Below, in pieces: positions 9,101 to 16,741 of a DNA stretch of 64,000 bases. Source of the DNA: Pycnopodia helianthoides (lineage: Eukaryota > Echinodermata > Asteroidea > Forcipulatida > Asteriidae); assembly GCA_032158295.1 (NCBI GenBank), contig CM063260.1, positions 7,201,501 to 7,265,500 on the forward strand. Reading direction: 5' to 3'. Position 1 is the stretch's first letter. Every line of letters starts with the position of its first letter. The position numbers and the translations under genes were made by a program. The notes beneath the pieces were generated by a model. That model worked only from the letters and a program-made list of their open reading frames with translations. It did not search any database and was not told the DNA's origin.

Positions 9101-10194
9101 TGTACAAATGTGCCCACTGGAAGTCCAGGCTCTGGGGCTCTTTTGTAAACATGTGATGTCACAGGTCACATCGTCTATAGTGATTAAGTTCGCTTTTCTG
9201 AGAGTCATTGGCAAAACCAGAATTAAATTAATTGAAATAACGAATGAAAGTCTTTTTGGTTTGTAGTTTTAGATGTTGAATCTAATTTATCATTTCATGA
9301 AAGGGTTTGCAGCACGTTTTTTAGTAACACTAAAAATAATCTAATGGGCATTTATATTGCACGAACATTTATTACCGTGGGCAGTTAATGTAATTGCTTA
9401 AACCTTTGTGGCTCCCTGGGGAGTGATGTAGCCTGTGCTGCTCACCAAGATAAATCAATCACAAAAACCATCTCTGCCCTCACTGGTACACATTTACCCC
9501 GGGGTGGCGTAAAGCAATTAAAGGTATAGTGTCTTGTCCGAGGACACAAGTGCCATGACCGGGATTCATAACCCACCCTCATACTCTGATGACTTTGCAA
9601 CCAGAACCTGATTCCAGTGCACTAGAACGCTAGGCCACAACACAACACTTCAAGTCCTCTTACAAATAAATCCCAGCATACGAAGTACTGATATCAGTCT
9701 GAAAAGCAAGACAAAAAAAAACTAAATCATAACTGCAAGGAAATATATCATTGAAGAATTACATTTCTAGTTTCAGCCTCTCAATAATCTTTTCCTTCTT
9801 TTTTTTCCCTATGGAGATTTTCTTCCTACAAGAAACCGTCCGCAGAGAATGCGAGGAGCGTTTTGAACTCACAGAGACCCTCAGCGAGGCCAGAGAACAG
9901 CTCCTTGTCTACCAACGCCACGGGAGCCTTGGTAGTACGTCCCGTCCCACTTCTGCCACCAAATCCCAGAAGCCCGAGACGAACTTTGGGACCAATCGTA
10001 AAACAAGCACAGGGTCCATGCAAGGGGGTCAGAGCCAGAGAGCAGGATCACAGTCCCCCAGTGCCAAAGTCTCATCCAGTAGTATTAACATTGGTTTTGA
10101 TCCGAATCAGGTGCGACCTCCAGGAGGTCACCGGAGGGAAGGGAGTATGTCGGATAGCAGGAAGAGGATCGCTGCTGCTATCGGCAGGAAGTAG
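39..10194 (+). CDS. Coiled-coil protein gene, 3' part (nine exons, 5' end outside window)
   Basis: Spliced gene reconstructed by joining open segments between AG acceptors and GT donors. Exons: 39-120, 1754-1871, 2755-2918, 3610-3703, 5338-5424, 5849-5926, 7122-7291, 8512-8611 and about 9817-10194. The first eight join in one frame and give about 300 residues of charged helical sequence rich in Glu, Lys, Gln and Arg, with leucine-spaced heptads, as in a long coiled coil. The last exon switches to a Ser/Gly/Gln-rich basic tail ending SRKRIAAAIGRK before TAG. No enzyme motif, signal peptide or membrane segment is visible, so a cytoskeletal, centrosomal or ciliary scaffold is the natural inference. 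A LEKR1-like protein is a possible match from memory only. Exon 7/8 and 8/9 junctions are uncertain (see those entries). The gene starts upstream of the window. Confidence 0.8.
208..475 (+). repeat. tRNA-headed SINE family 1 copy
   Basis: Positions about 400-472 look like a tRNA: an A-box-like GATAGCTCAGTTGGTAGAGC and a B-box-like GGTTCAAACC. The acceptor and T stems pair poorly, so it is not a working tRNA gene. The same block with the same flanks (GGGAGACTGCCAACAT before, CTTTGTT after in other copies) recurs at 6.3, 24.3, 26.9, 54.7 and 55.1 kb. Confidence 0.7.
470..656. repeat. Palindromic GGGCCCAATTTCAT-family element
   Basis: Starts near CAAATTGCATAGAGCTGCTT and ends AAGCTGCTCTGTGAAATTGG, which are inverted copies of each other. 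Other members are at 15.2, 31.4, 46.4 and 63.8 kb. The size of about 180-195 bp and lack of coding sequence fit a nonautonomous miniature element. Confidence 0.65.
1280..1413. repeat. Short terminal-inverted-repeat element (GGCTTAGGCTCTGGCT family)
   Basis: The left end has CCACAGCTTTGGCTTAGGCT and the right end has an imperfect inverted match around CAAAGCCCAAGTCAGGGTTT. A related element is at 7661-7798 and a degraded one near 5065-5185. No coding potential is visible. Confidence 0.5.
1754..1871 (+). CDS. Coiled-coil gene, exon 2 of window
   Basis: Acceptor AACGAAG and donor GTTAGT. One base completes the preceding Lys codon, then the frame reads SKSHEVEELEIQHRKREQ and onward to the last full codon CAG. 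The 118-base length and phase fit both neighbours. Strong heptad character with Leu and Ile at regular spacing. Confidence 0.8.
1921..2085 (-). repeat. tRNA-headed SINE family 2 copy
   Basis: On the minus strand it carries a tRNA-like head (GGTCTAGTGGTAAGAT, then GGGTTCGAATCCCATC) followed by the body CTGATTTTGTTCACAGGACT. Related copies are at 8070-8225, 58906-59080 and 60180-60345, and a headless fragment is at 2140-2275. Confidence 0.7.
2140..2275 (-). repeat. SINE family 2 body fragment
   Basis: Matches the 3' body of the neighbouring element at 1921-2085 (TGTGTGTTAAGCACTGTATA, then CCACAGGCATAC) without the tRNA-like head. Confidence 0.55.
2280..2640 (-). repeat. SINE family 4 copy, interrupted by a MITE
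   Basis: Minus-strand copy of the family found at 8690-9225, 14190-14480, 26500-26745 and 61625-62838. Shared blocks include GTGGGAGGAAAACCTC and CATATCTTTCTGGT. It is split by the element at 2425-2565. Confidence 0.6.
2425..2565. mobile_element. 141-bp hAT-like MITE inserted in a SINE
   Basis: Perfect 11-bp terminal inverted repeats CAGGCATGCAA and TTGCATGCCTG. It is flanked by AACAGG on both sides (2419-2424 and 2566-2571), which looks like a target-site duplication. The ends resemble hAT elements, but the duplication seen is 6 bp rather than the usual 8. A diverged relative is at about 53320-53480. Confidence 0.7.
2755..2918 (+). CDS. Coiled-coil gene, exon 3 of window
   Basis: Acceptor TTGGTCCAG and donor GTGAGT. 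Starts in phase 0 (VALSDYRKLEQRIKEKD) and ends with two bases of an Arg codon that exon 4 completes. Fully open, with many Glu, Lys, Gln and Arg residues. Confidence 0.85.
3010..3165 (+). repeat. SINE family 3 fragment (GACACAAGTGTCCTTAAGCA body)
   Basis: Contains GTGTGGGTTCGTGTCCTGGT, a B-box-like block, then GACACAAGTGTCCTTAAGCA and the body shared with the copies at 9.3-9.6, 34.8, 40.5, 45.7, 51.8, 52.2, 53.6 and 62.8 kb. The tRNA head is truncated here. Confidence 0.6.
3610..3703 (+). CDS. Coiled-coil gene, exon 4 of window
   Basis: Acceptor CACATTGTAG and donor GTTAGA. Reads (R)DLMISSHQNRIEQLRESF and onward to AEKWPSK, which holds the only Trp in the visible coiled coil. The donor is followed by a 35-bp minisatellite only about 60 bases downstream. 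The exon frame stays open through the donor and well into the repeat, so a transcript retaining this intron would add repeat-encoded residues until a stop near 4126. Confidence 0.85.
3762..4632 (+). repeat. 35-bp minisatellite, about 25 copies
   Basis: The unit is about ACATACACTCTGTGGACATT followed by CCTTTATTATCCTGT. Variants swap ACATAC for ACAAAC and TTATTAT for TTGTTAT. Because 35 is not a multiple of three and the unit holds no stop in any plus-strand frame, all three frames stay open for up to 241 codons. This explains the long apparent proteins, so I do not call a gene. The array lies in the intron after the exon ending at 3703. Confidence 0.95.
5338..5424 (+). CDS. Coiled-coil gene, exon 5 of window
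   Basis: Acceptor TTTACGTGTAG and donor GTAAGA. Exactly 29 codons in phase 0, reading MDETLQNERTRHSQQLQELE and onward. The initial Met is internal to the protein, not a start. Confidence 0.85.
5849..5926 (+). CDS. Coiled-coil gene, exon 6 of window
   Basis: Acceptor TTTTCTGATGAAG and donor GTATGG. Exactly 26 codons in phase 0, reading ELDIEKQKHQELTERYKTEF and onward. It continues the helical pattern from exon 5 without a break. Confidence 0.8.
6040..6235 (+). repeat. Degraded SINE family 1 copy
   Basis: Contains GGTTGCAGGTTCAAATCCCT (B-box-like) followed by the family tail CAGTTTTTCTTTGTTAAACT. The A-box region is degraded. Confidence 0.5.
6263..6425 (+). repeat. tRNA-headed SINE family 1 copy
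   Basis: GATAGCTCAGTTGGTAGAG is followed by TGGAGGTCATTGGATCAATT and the tail CAATTTTTCTTTGTTCATCC, ending near GGTTTATTACTTGATA. The clearest plus-strand copy of the family in this window. Confidence 0.75.
7122..7291 (+). CDS. Coiled-coil gene, exon 7 of window (donor ambiguous)
   Basis: Acceptor TTTAAACATTAG. Reads FKAEMRSLTMRNKSELSQVE and onward to IGDLENRL. Two overlapping donors exist: GTGAGT after 7287 and GTAAGT after 7291. Only the second keeps the frame when joined to 8512, giving ENRLGENLRAEL across the junction. The first would pair with the stronger-looking acceptor before 8479 but then runs into a stop. I chose 7291 for frame continuity. Confidence 0.7.
7470..7577. repeat. 108-bp near-perfect hairpin element in intron
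   Basis: The left arm starts CTAGGTGGCAGCAGACTTAC and is matched by an exact inverted copy of 25 bases at the right end (GTAAGTCTGCTGCCACCTAG). A second inner pair is TCCATTGT / ACAATGGA. No coding sequence. It reads as a foldback MITE; as RNA it would form a long hairpin inside the intron after exon 7. Confidence 0.85.
7635..7865 (+). repeat. tRNA-like SINE split by a MITE
   Basis: GTCAGTGGTCTAGCGGTTAA (A-box-like) is followed by a MITE at about 7661-7798, then the sequence resumes with GGACTCGAGGGATTAAGCTC and a B-box-like GTGGGTTGGAATCCCATCC. The two halves make sense as one tRNA-like head only when the insert is removed. Confidence 0.55.
7661..7798. mobile_element. MITE of the GGCTTAGGCTCT family inside a SINE
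   Basis: Imperfect terminal inverted repeats: left CTTTTCGAAACCACGCCTTG, right CAAGCTGTGGTTTCAGAAAG. Related to the element at 1280-1413. The target-site duplication could not be fixed with certainty. Confidence 0.6.
8070..8225 (-). repeat. SINE family 2 copy
   Basis: Minus-strand copy: the body (GTGTGATAAGCACTGTATAC, then CCACAGGCATACTACGCAG) is followed by the inverted B-box-like GAATCGAGCCCACAACCCTG. It is cut off by the MITE beginning at 8231. Confidence 0.65.
8231..8400. mobile_element. 170-bp MITE with TCAGGCCTGGAATT ends
   Basis: Perfect 14-bp terminal inverted repeats TCAGGCCTGGAATT and AATTCCAGGCCTGA. A second, inverted and diverged copy is at 23033-23198, and a lone end occurs near 61054. 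No coding potential; superfamily not assigned, though the ends resemble hAT. Confidence 0.75.
8512..8611 (+). CDS. Coiled-coil gene, exon 8 of window (acceptor ambiguous)
   Basis: Reads (E)NLRAELREAEQDLIATQEE and onward to QSKEE, followed by donor GTGAAT. The best pyrimidine tract (TTGGTTTTCTAG) lies before 8479, not directly before 8512. An exon from 8479 reads coiled-coil-like VRQAQRMTTSQELE in another frame, then hits TGA, which could mean a small indel in this assembly. Starting at 8512 needs no indel but skips several intervening AG dinucleotides. The coding nature of about 8520-8611 is well supported; the exact start is not. Confidence 0.65.
8690..9225 (+). repeat. SINE family 4 copy, interrupted by a 326-bp element
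   Basis: Starts near GGTTCGAATCCCGCCAGGGG and has GGATTGGGTTTTCAGTCCCT, CTCTGGGGTTTTCTTCTCAC and, after the insert, TAGTGATTAAGTTCGCTTTT and GAGAGTCATTGGC. The copy at 26500-26745 gives the uninterrupted form. Confidence 0.75.
8850..9175. mobile_element. 326-bp MITE inserted in SINE at TATA
   Basis: Ends GACCATGTTAC and GTCACATCGTC are inverted copies with two mismatches. Both sides show TATA (8846-8849 and 9176-9179). Removing the element and one TATA restores TTAGTATAGTGATTAAG, exactly the sequence expected from the copy near 62784. No coding potential. Confidence 0.65.
9345..9640 (-). repeat. SINE family 3-related copy
   Basis: Minus-strand copy containing GTGTCTTGTCCGAGGACACA, GTGCCATGACCGGGATTCAT and the region TGGCTCCCTGGGGAGT, which resembles the body of the copy at 40495-40802. 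Confidence 0.55.
9817..10194 (+). CDS. Coiled-coil gene, last exon with basic Ser/Gly/Gln tail and stop
   Basis: The reading frame through ETVRRECEERFELTETLSEA ends the coiled coil, then turns into a disordered tail with Ser, Thr, Gly, Pro and Gln. It ends SRKRIAAAIGRK and TAG at 10192-10194. From phase 0 of exon 8 the only compatible acceptor seen is the AG at 9815-9816. The AG at 9831-9832 sits behind a better pyrimidine tract but needs a different phase, so a small exon between 8612 and 9816 may be missing from this model. A second open frame of similar length on the same strand overlaps this exon but has no coiled-coil or conserved character. Confidence 0.75.
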   Translation: MFFLQETVRRECEERFELTETLSEAREQLLVYQRHGSLGSTSRPTSATKSQKPETNFGTNRKTSTGSMQGGQSQRAGSQSPSAKVSSSSINIGFDPNQVRPPGGHRREGSMSDSRKRIAAAIGRK

Positions 10195-11100
10195 CGAAAC
10201 ATTGTCTTCTCAGTGCACAAACATCATATCGGTGCACGGTGTAGGCAGATTCTCATTTATGATACAACATATTGTAACAAGGGAAACAGGGCTGACAGCT
10301 CTATAGGTCCAGCACCCAGCCTTTCATTCAGTATTGACAAACATTGCACCAAAACTGTACACTATACTTTTATCTTCACTTGGATATATTTTCACTTTTG
10401 TTTTTATTTATTTTATATTTATATGAAAATTTTATATTATAACCACTTGAATAGACCCTTCCCATGAAATATGCAAACTGCATTTGCGGGTGCGCACTAA
10501 CACTATTGGTTGGCAAAAATGAGGGAACATTGCGCCTTTTTGTATGGGACTGATGGTGGCGTGAAGCGTACGCATTTGTGCATCTGCCCATCTGCCTAGT
10601 GCACAACTCTACAGCATTTGCCCACCAAATAGCCATTTTGAGATATGGTGAACACATTACGATGGCACTATTAGGGTTGGGTAATTGTGTTTGGTTACAA
10701 CCCAAACCAAACAGTGCACTTCATCTGCAGTGTCCATGGTGTCTCGAAAAGGCCAATAGTGTCTGCACGTATGCATGAATGAAATTAGCATATTTCGTGT
10801 GGAGGGCTAGTTGTGTGTTTGGAGGTGTGTAGTTATGAGAAGAACTGACGTTTCAACTCAGTGTGCTCTGTTCAATTATAAAGTGTCAAATAGTGCAAAA
10901 GTTATTTTATTTTATTTGTGAATTCAGATAAACCAAAGGTTCTGAAGGGAGAGTAAGAACATAATGATATCACCAAAACTAAACAAGCATCATTCTTCCA
11001 CATAGCAAAGTTTTAAAAACTGATGTATTTTTTTGCTTATGAGAGCAAAAAATTTCTCAAATACATACCCCTAGTTTTATGATGGGTTGGGGACTTGGTA
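10195..11100. other. 3' flank of the coiled-coil gene
   Basis: AT-rich sequence with no open coding segment; it probably includes the 3' UTR. I could not fix a polyadenylation site: no clean AATAAA was found close to the stop, and the clearest one downstream is near 15590. A terminal-inverted-repeat element lies at 10466-10796. Confidence 0.4.
10466..10796. repeat. 331-bp inverted-repeat element near the gene 3' end
   Basis: The left end GAAATATGCAAACTGCATTT and inner ACACTATTGG are matched in inverted form at the right by CCAATAGTGT and GCATATTTC. The arms are imperfect over about 50 bases. No coding potential. Confidence 0.6.
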
Positions 11101-11102
11101 TA

Positions 11103-12002
11103 GACCGATCCTTATGCCCAAGTGATGCATGCAGCAAGCACTGCCATTGTTGGTATCCTGGCAGGGCAAGGTTTTTATACAGAAAGACATGTGAAAACCG
11201 TTTACTTTTTAATGCGAATTAAGTGTCTTCCTCAACAATTCACACAATTTCCCTGTCAGGACAGCATGACATAATGGTGTAAACGTTTACACCTCCATGT
11301 AAACAGAAAGTGAACACTGAATTTCTGACCCCAAACCTTGCTGATATAACACAACTGCAACGTTTCCGTGTAGTATCACACTTAAAGGCACTGGACACTA
11401 TTGGTAATTACTCAAAATAATTGTTTGCATAAAAACTTACTTGGTAACAAGCAATGGAGAGCTGTTGATAGTATAAAACATTGTGAGAAACGGCTCCCTC
11501 TGAAGTGACATAGTTTTCGAGAAAGAAGTAATTTTCCACGAATTTGATTTCGAGACCTCAGAATTAGATTTTGAGGTCTCGAAATCAACCATCTGAAAGC
11601 ACACAACTTCGTGTGACAAGGGTGTTTTTTCTTTCATAGTTTCCTCACAACTTGGACGACCAATTGAGCTCAAGTTTTTACATTTTGGTTTGTTATTTTA
11701 TCCATATGTTGAGATACACCAAGTGAGAAGACTGGTCTTTGACAATTACCAATAGTGTCCAGTGTCTTTAAACTTACCTATTGTCTGCGCTGTTTTCAGG
11801 ATTCAGTTTCTGTTTAGTTGCAAGTATTTATGGTTAGTGTTCTATATCATTATGTCATACTGTCCTGTCAGGGAAATTGTTTAAATTGTTGAGGAAGACA
11901 CTTAATTCGTATAAAAAGTTACAAAGACAATGGTTTTCCCATGTCTTTGCAGCCCAGCAATGGCAGTGCCGCGTGCATCACTTTTGCGTACGGATTGGTC
12001 CA
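11103..12002. repeat. About 900-bp large inverted repeat with a nested MITE
   Basis: The arms at about 11103-11270 and 11848-12002 are inverted copies of roughly 155-170 bases. Shared blocks include AATTAAGTGTCTTCCTCAAC, AATTTCCCTGTCAGGACAG and AAGTGATGCA. The loop between them contains a complete TTAA-family element at 11382-11771, so that element inserted later. Confidence 0.75.
11382..11771. mobile_element. TTAA-palindrome MITE, copy 1
   Basis: TTAAAGGCACTGGACACTAT at the left end is mirrored by ATAGTGTCCAGTGTCTTTAA at the right end. TTAA at both ends fits a piggyBac-type 4-bp target site. Interior blocks (AAAACTTACTTGGTAAC, GAGAAACGGCTCCCTCTGAA, TTCACAGGTTTGTTATTTT in relatives) recur in the other copies. 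No open frame. Confidence 0.85.
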
Positions 12003-12671
12003 GAATATTATTACCCCCCCCCTCTACCCCCTCAAGAATTCCCAATCATCAGTGAACCATATGCATATTTAAAAAAAATGCACCCCAAGATTACAATTCT
12101 TAGAGTTCCACACAAAGACTTAACACTTCAATCTCCTCCAGATCAGTGTTTTAGAGCCCACACTAACAGCATTTTACTCTGTCATTAATTCACAGTGCTT
12201 TGAACTTGCTCCACATTGGTTAAGACCCTGATTTTCTCACCTCTTTTAAACACTCCTTAGTAGCCACGGATTCAGAATTTTTTTTATAATCATTTCATCC
12301 AGCTTTCGACACAAATTTGCATCCCGTCCCTTATGTACCTTGCAGAGGCTTTTAAGGTTTAAAAGACAAGAGTTGTTGTTTGGAAGAGGGATTTGATGGG
12401 GAATGAAACGTTATCGTGTAGGGATTGAGAACCCAATCAGAATGTCCAGTGTAGCTTGGGATTTCGAGGCAATAACCGTGGAAACCGTACACCAAAACAG
12501 CATGATTTAATTGGAGCTGCACAATCCCTACTCCCCAAGGGTTTGGTCGGACTGTGGACGCTTTATTTTTTGGCAACAAACATTCAAGATAAGTGACAAT
12601 CTCTTGTGACTAACATCATGTGAGAAAGCAACTCCAACTGCAACCATCATATTAATGATTCAGAACTTTGG

Positions 12672-13047
12672 TTAAAGGCACTGGACACTATTGGTAATTA
12701 CTCAAAATAGTTGTTAGCATAAAAACTTACTTGGTAACGAGCAATGGAGAGCTGCTGATAGTATAAAACATTGTGAGAAACGGCTCCCTCTGAAGTAACG
12801 TAGTTTTTGAGAAAGAGGTAATTTCTCACTCAAATAATGAAAGACTTCTAGCTGAAGCTTTTATTATGCATCTGAAAGCACACAAAGTAATGCAACAAGG
12901 GTGTTTTTTTCTTTCATTATTCTCTTGCAAATTCGATAACCAATGAGCCCAAATTTTCACAGGTTTGTTATTTTATGCATTATGTTGGGATACACCAAGT
13001 GAGAAGACTGGTCTTTGACAATTACCAAACATGTCCAGTGCCTTTAA
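12672..13047. mobile_element. TTAA-palindrome MITE, copy 2
   Basis: Same family and subfamily as 11382-11771: TTAAAGGCACTGGACACTAT at the left, GTCCAGTGCCTTTAA at the right. The centre differs from copy 1. Confidence 0.85.
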
Positions 13048-13129
13048 GCTAATGGAATTTCAAATTTGGCATATTGACCCAATTCACCTGATGTCATCAT
13101 CACAATAATCTTGGTTGCACCAGTTTGGG

Positions 13130-13290
13130 AATCAATGTCCCTGTGTGTTATACAGTGAAGTGTTCATTGCCAACCCGGCATTTGCATGCTTTTGTGTTGA
13201 CTTCCCAAAATGGCGAACGTGGCAGACATGAAGCATGTGACATTGGTGCAGGGGGCTCAATAAATTGATTTTTTTTTTCTGGGTGAAATT
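13130..13290. repeat. Dispersed repeat, pair with 14640-14785
   Basis: Shares GTGTGTTATACAGTGAAGTG, GCATGCTTTTGTGTTGACT, CCCAAAATGG and GCAGACATG in the same order with the block at 14640-14785. No coding potential or terminal repeats were found; the family is not recognised. Confidence 0.6.
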
Positions 13291-13849
13291 TAAACAAAAA
13301 CACACTAGAATTTTGTTTTTTAAAACTTGACAGGAGCAAAAACCAGACATAATTTCTTGGCCAAATATCGGAGACTTTTATGCAAACAAATTTTCTTGGC
13401 ACCAAAATATTTTCTGCTTGTAATTTGTGTAGTAGAAAAATGTTAAGCGATTTTTTTTTCTTAGTAAGCTACGAAGTCGGATCCATATTATCTGGGTTGA
13501 ATTGATCGTTAAGTAAATTTTGTAATATCACAAAATAATTTCCGTCCAGATTCATTGTGCCGTCCATCCAACAGAGTCTTTCATATTTAATCATTTAATT
13601 GACTGCTATAAATTGATCTCTACAGTCAAATTCAGTTTTGGGATGCATTTTTATCCCACTTTCACAAGGATTCTATTTGGAAAGGAGTGCATTACAAAAG
13701 TGAGTTTGCCCATAAAGCCCTCTTTATTCAGGCATGGTATTCTTCCTTCTTATCTGATGTCTGATTTTGGCTCAAAAAATCAGCCAATTTTATATTGAAT
13801 ACCCTGAAAAGTATATTCAAACCTAAATAAACCAAGTATGTCAACACCT

Positions 13850-14055
13850 TGCAGAGCTGCCAACTTTCCCTGATTCTACAGACTGTTCCCTCAAAATAAA
13901 ACCAACCTTTCCATGTTCTGATGAACAAATTTAATTTAATTCTCCCTGATAATGAAACATTTTCCCTATAATGTGGAATGTGATTCTAAATACCTCCCTG
14001 ATTGTTGTACACAAATTCTCCCTGACAGCGAGATGCAAATGTTGGCAGGTCTGCA
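13850..14055. mobile_element. About 205-bp MITE with GCAGAnCTGCCAAC ends
   Basis: The left end GCAGAGCTGCCAACTTTCCC is mirrored by GTTGGCAGGTCTGC at the right end. The interior has several CTCCCTGAT motifs. No open frame. Confidence 0.65.
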
Positions 14056-14189
14056 GTTCTACTTAATAAAATGTTCCTACTTTTTTTTCCAAGGGCCAAA
14101 TATCATGCCTGATTATTGTCATTCTTTTTAGGGGTCACCATGTATTGATGTCTCCCAAGTAGATGTGATGGCTCTAAACAGTATTATAT

Positions 14190-14480
14190 ATTAGTATTAT
14201 ATCTTTCTGGTAATGAATCCAAAAGCGACTAGCACTGTGACCCGTAGGCCTGAAGGTACCTGTGTAGGGAAGACGATGAAGAAATGTCAGTTTTAGATGT
14301 GGGAGGAAAACCCCAAGTAGGAAAAACCCACACAATCAGGTAGGGACTGAAAACCCAACCCACATACAAGGCTCCGGTGCTGGATTCGAACCGGGGCCCA
14401 CAGAGGTTAAAAGGCAGGGAAGGAAACCCACTGAGCCAACCTGACTGCTGACTGGTCTTTTATTCTGTAAAAAATAGAGC
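14190..14480 (-). repeat. SINE family 4 copy
   Basis: Minus-strand copy: ATCTTTCTGGTAATGAATCC, GATGTGGGAGGAAAACCCC, GACTGAAAACCCAACCCACA and the inverted B-box-like GGATTCGAACCGGGGCCCA. It includes a fuller tRNA-like head than the other copies. Confidence 0.65.
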
Positions 14481-14639
14481 TGGTTGTTGTTTTTTCCCCA
14501 ATGTGTTGACTCGTGTGCTCTAGCCATCATCAGGAACTGTTTAAAGTTGTTGACTGAAAGTCCTTTGGAGAGGTTGTTTTTGGAGAATTAGGCTTTAAAA
14601 AGTGGGTTTTTTTTGTACGCCAGAAATCTCTGTTTGTTT

Positions 14640-14785
14640 TCCTGGGAGTCGCTGTCCCCGTGTGTTATACAGTTAAGTGTGTATTTTATAGGTGACACTG
14701 CATTTATATGCTTTTGTGCTGACTCCCAAAATGGTGAGCGGGCAGACATGCCACGTGTGATGGTGGTGCAAGGGGTCAAGAAATT
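14640..14785. repeat. Dispersed repeat, pair with 13130-13290
   Basis: Second copy of the block described at 13130-13290, in the same orientation, with about 150 alignable bases. Confidence 0.6.
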
Positions 14786-15190
14786 GAAATTGAAGTTTGA
14801 AAAAAGAACAAGAATTTAGTTATAACAATTTTTTTTTTTTTAAATACGGTGCTTTTTTCTTCCGTGACAGAAATCTCTGTCACACATTTTTTGTTATTTA
14901 CTTCTTAGTGCTTGGATTTCTGAGGTGACTTGTTGTGTTCAGCATGTGACATCACAAGGTGGTGTCTTGTCGCATTTCCAGGTATGATTCAAAATGTGGG
15001 TTGGTTGAATGCCCAGGCCCAAACAAATCAAAATCTTGCGTGGCAGAAACGGTTTACCAGCCAAAGGGCAATGAAGTTTACATTGACGCGACTAGTGCCC
15101 TGCTATTTATGTGCCTAGCTGATTATCTGCTCAGCAAAGAAGTTTGTTGATCAATGTTTTCTGAAAAGCAGCTTTCAGAAACAGTTTTCT

Positions 15191-15382
15191 GGGTCCAATT
15201 TCATAGAGCTGCTTAAGCACAAACATTAAATAAGGATGCATACCAGAAAACCAGAAAAGGGTTACCAGCCACAATAACATGTCTTGAAATGTTCTGTTTT
15301 TAACTGGTATCCTGCATATTTTCGCATGCACTAAATTCTTTAAGTGCTACTTTCTGCTTAGCAGCTCTTTGAAATTGGGCCC
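15191..15382. repeat. Palindromic GGGCCCAATTTCAT-family element
   Basis: GGGTCCAATTTCATAGAGCT at the left and CTTTGAAATTGGGCCC at the right are inverted copies. Inner GCTTAAGC and TTACCAGCC blocks match the copies at 31.4 and 46.4 kb. Confidence 0.75.
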
Positions 15383-16741
15383 ACTTAACCATGACCTACT
15401 TATGGCTAATTATTTATGCAGGTAGTTCTAAAACAAGTCAAAGGTCACTAATGTCTTTCATATTGGGGGAAAGTGTGATGAGACAACACCTCTTAGGGAA
15501 TTGATGTGTTATATTTAAGATTCATAATGCTTCAGAACTTTTTTTAAATGTTTAAGTCTGTAAATTTTCAAAAGAAATATACATAATATAAATAAAATAT
15601 ATTTGTGTGCAAGATATAAAATGGAAAAGTATCTGTCTTTGTTTAACCCTTACTTGACAGTAGTGTGCAGAAGTGGTTGTTTTTTATTTGTTTTTTTCTC
15701 TCGGGGGGGGGGGGCATGAGGGCTCTGAGTAGGGGGGGGGGCTGTCGGTTACGCCTCTGGCAGAAGGCATTTCCCCTATTCCTGAACAAACTAAAAAGAC
15801 TGACAAAGTGGAGGAATGTAACTAGTTAAATTTGTTCAAGTCAAGCCAAAAGTAATTTTCTTAGTTTAAGTCAATTATGCAAATCATATAAGACTATATC
15901 CAAATTACTGGCAGTAACTTGAGCCAACAATGCTGAAAAATGGTCTACAAAAAAATGTCAGCGCTTGAAAGTTTCAGTGTGTAAAGTTGTGGTCCGTTTT
16001 CCAAAGAAATTATAAAATTGGTCCTTCATATGATCTTCTATAAACATTTGTTTATACAGTCAAAACTTGGAGACAAACTTTACTGAGCCTAACAAATCTG
16101 ACTTTTAGTTTTAAATTTAAGCTGGAAAAAAATGTGAGAACCACTGACAGTATAACCATCAATGCTGAAAGATGGTCTACAAAAAAAATCAGTGTTTCAG
16201 TAAGTAAAGTTGTGGTCTGTTTTTCAAAACAAAAAAACATTTAGAGACAGTTTTCTGAGCATAAAAATCTAATTTTTACCTGGAAACTTGGTCTTTGAAA
16301 AAATGTGTTTATTGGTCTTTCCAGCTGTTCGCATTTCTACAAGTACAAGAAAACATTTTGCAACAGCTATTTCTATTTTTCATTTGATATTTAATCTATT
16401 ATAAAAACGAATGTGCTGCAGCTTTAGGAAATTCCACTCTGCCTATATCTGTGCATCATTTCCACAGAACACTCTTCTGCATCATTTGTATTCTTCTTTA
16501 AGGACATAGCCCTACTGTAGTCTTAATAGACAAGGTATGGGATTGGTTATGCTTAAAAAATTTAAATGAATGAATTTATTTCAATCTGAAAGCTCCCGGA
16601 AGTTCATACCAGTACAAATCCTGAATCTGAAAGCTCATGATGACTAACCAAATCCTCCAGAGAAATATTTCGGTCTGAATTACTTGCTGTCAACCCTCTA
16701 CGATGTTATACTTGTATACTGTCAGAGTCAAGAAAATAGCA
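15383..16741. other. AT-rich intergenic stretch, no gene seen
   Basis: No open coding segment of substance. Two G-runs at about 15703-15741 could form a G-quadruplex. AATAAA near 15590 is the clearest polyadenylation-like hexamer downstream of the coiled-coil gene but is 5.4 kb from its stop. Two near-identical blocks (AATGCTGAAAAATGGTCTAC and AATGCTGAAAGATGGTCTAC, near 15928 and 16160) show a local duplication. Confidence 0.4.

Noticed and set aside
9863..10306. 147-codon frame overlapping the last exon of the coiled-coil gene
   Set aside because: It is the next frame of a real coding exon; the other frame continues the coiled coil, has a natural stop and matches the exon series.
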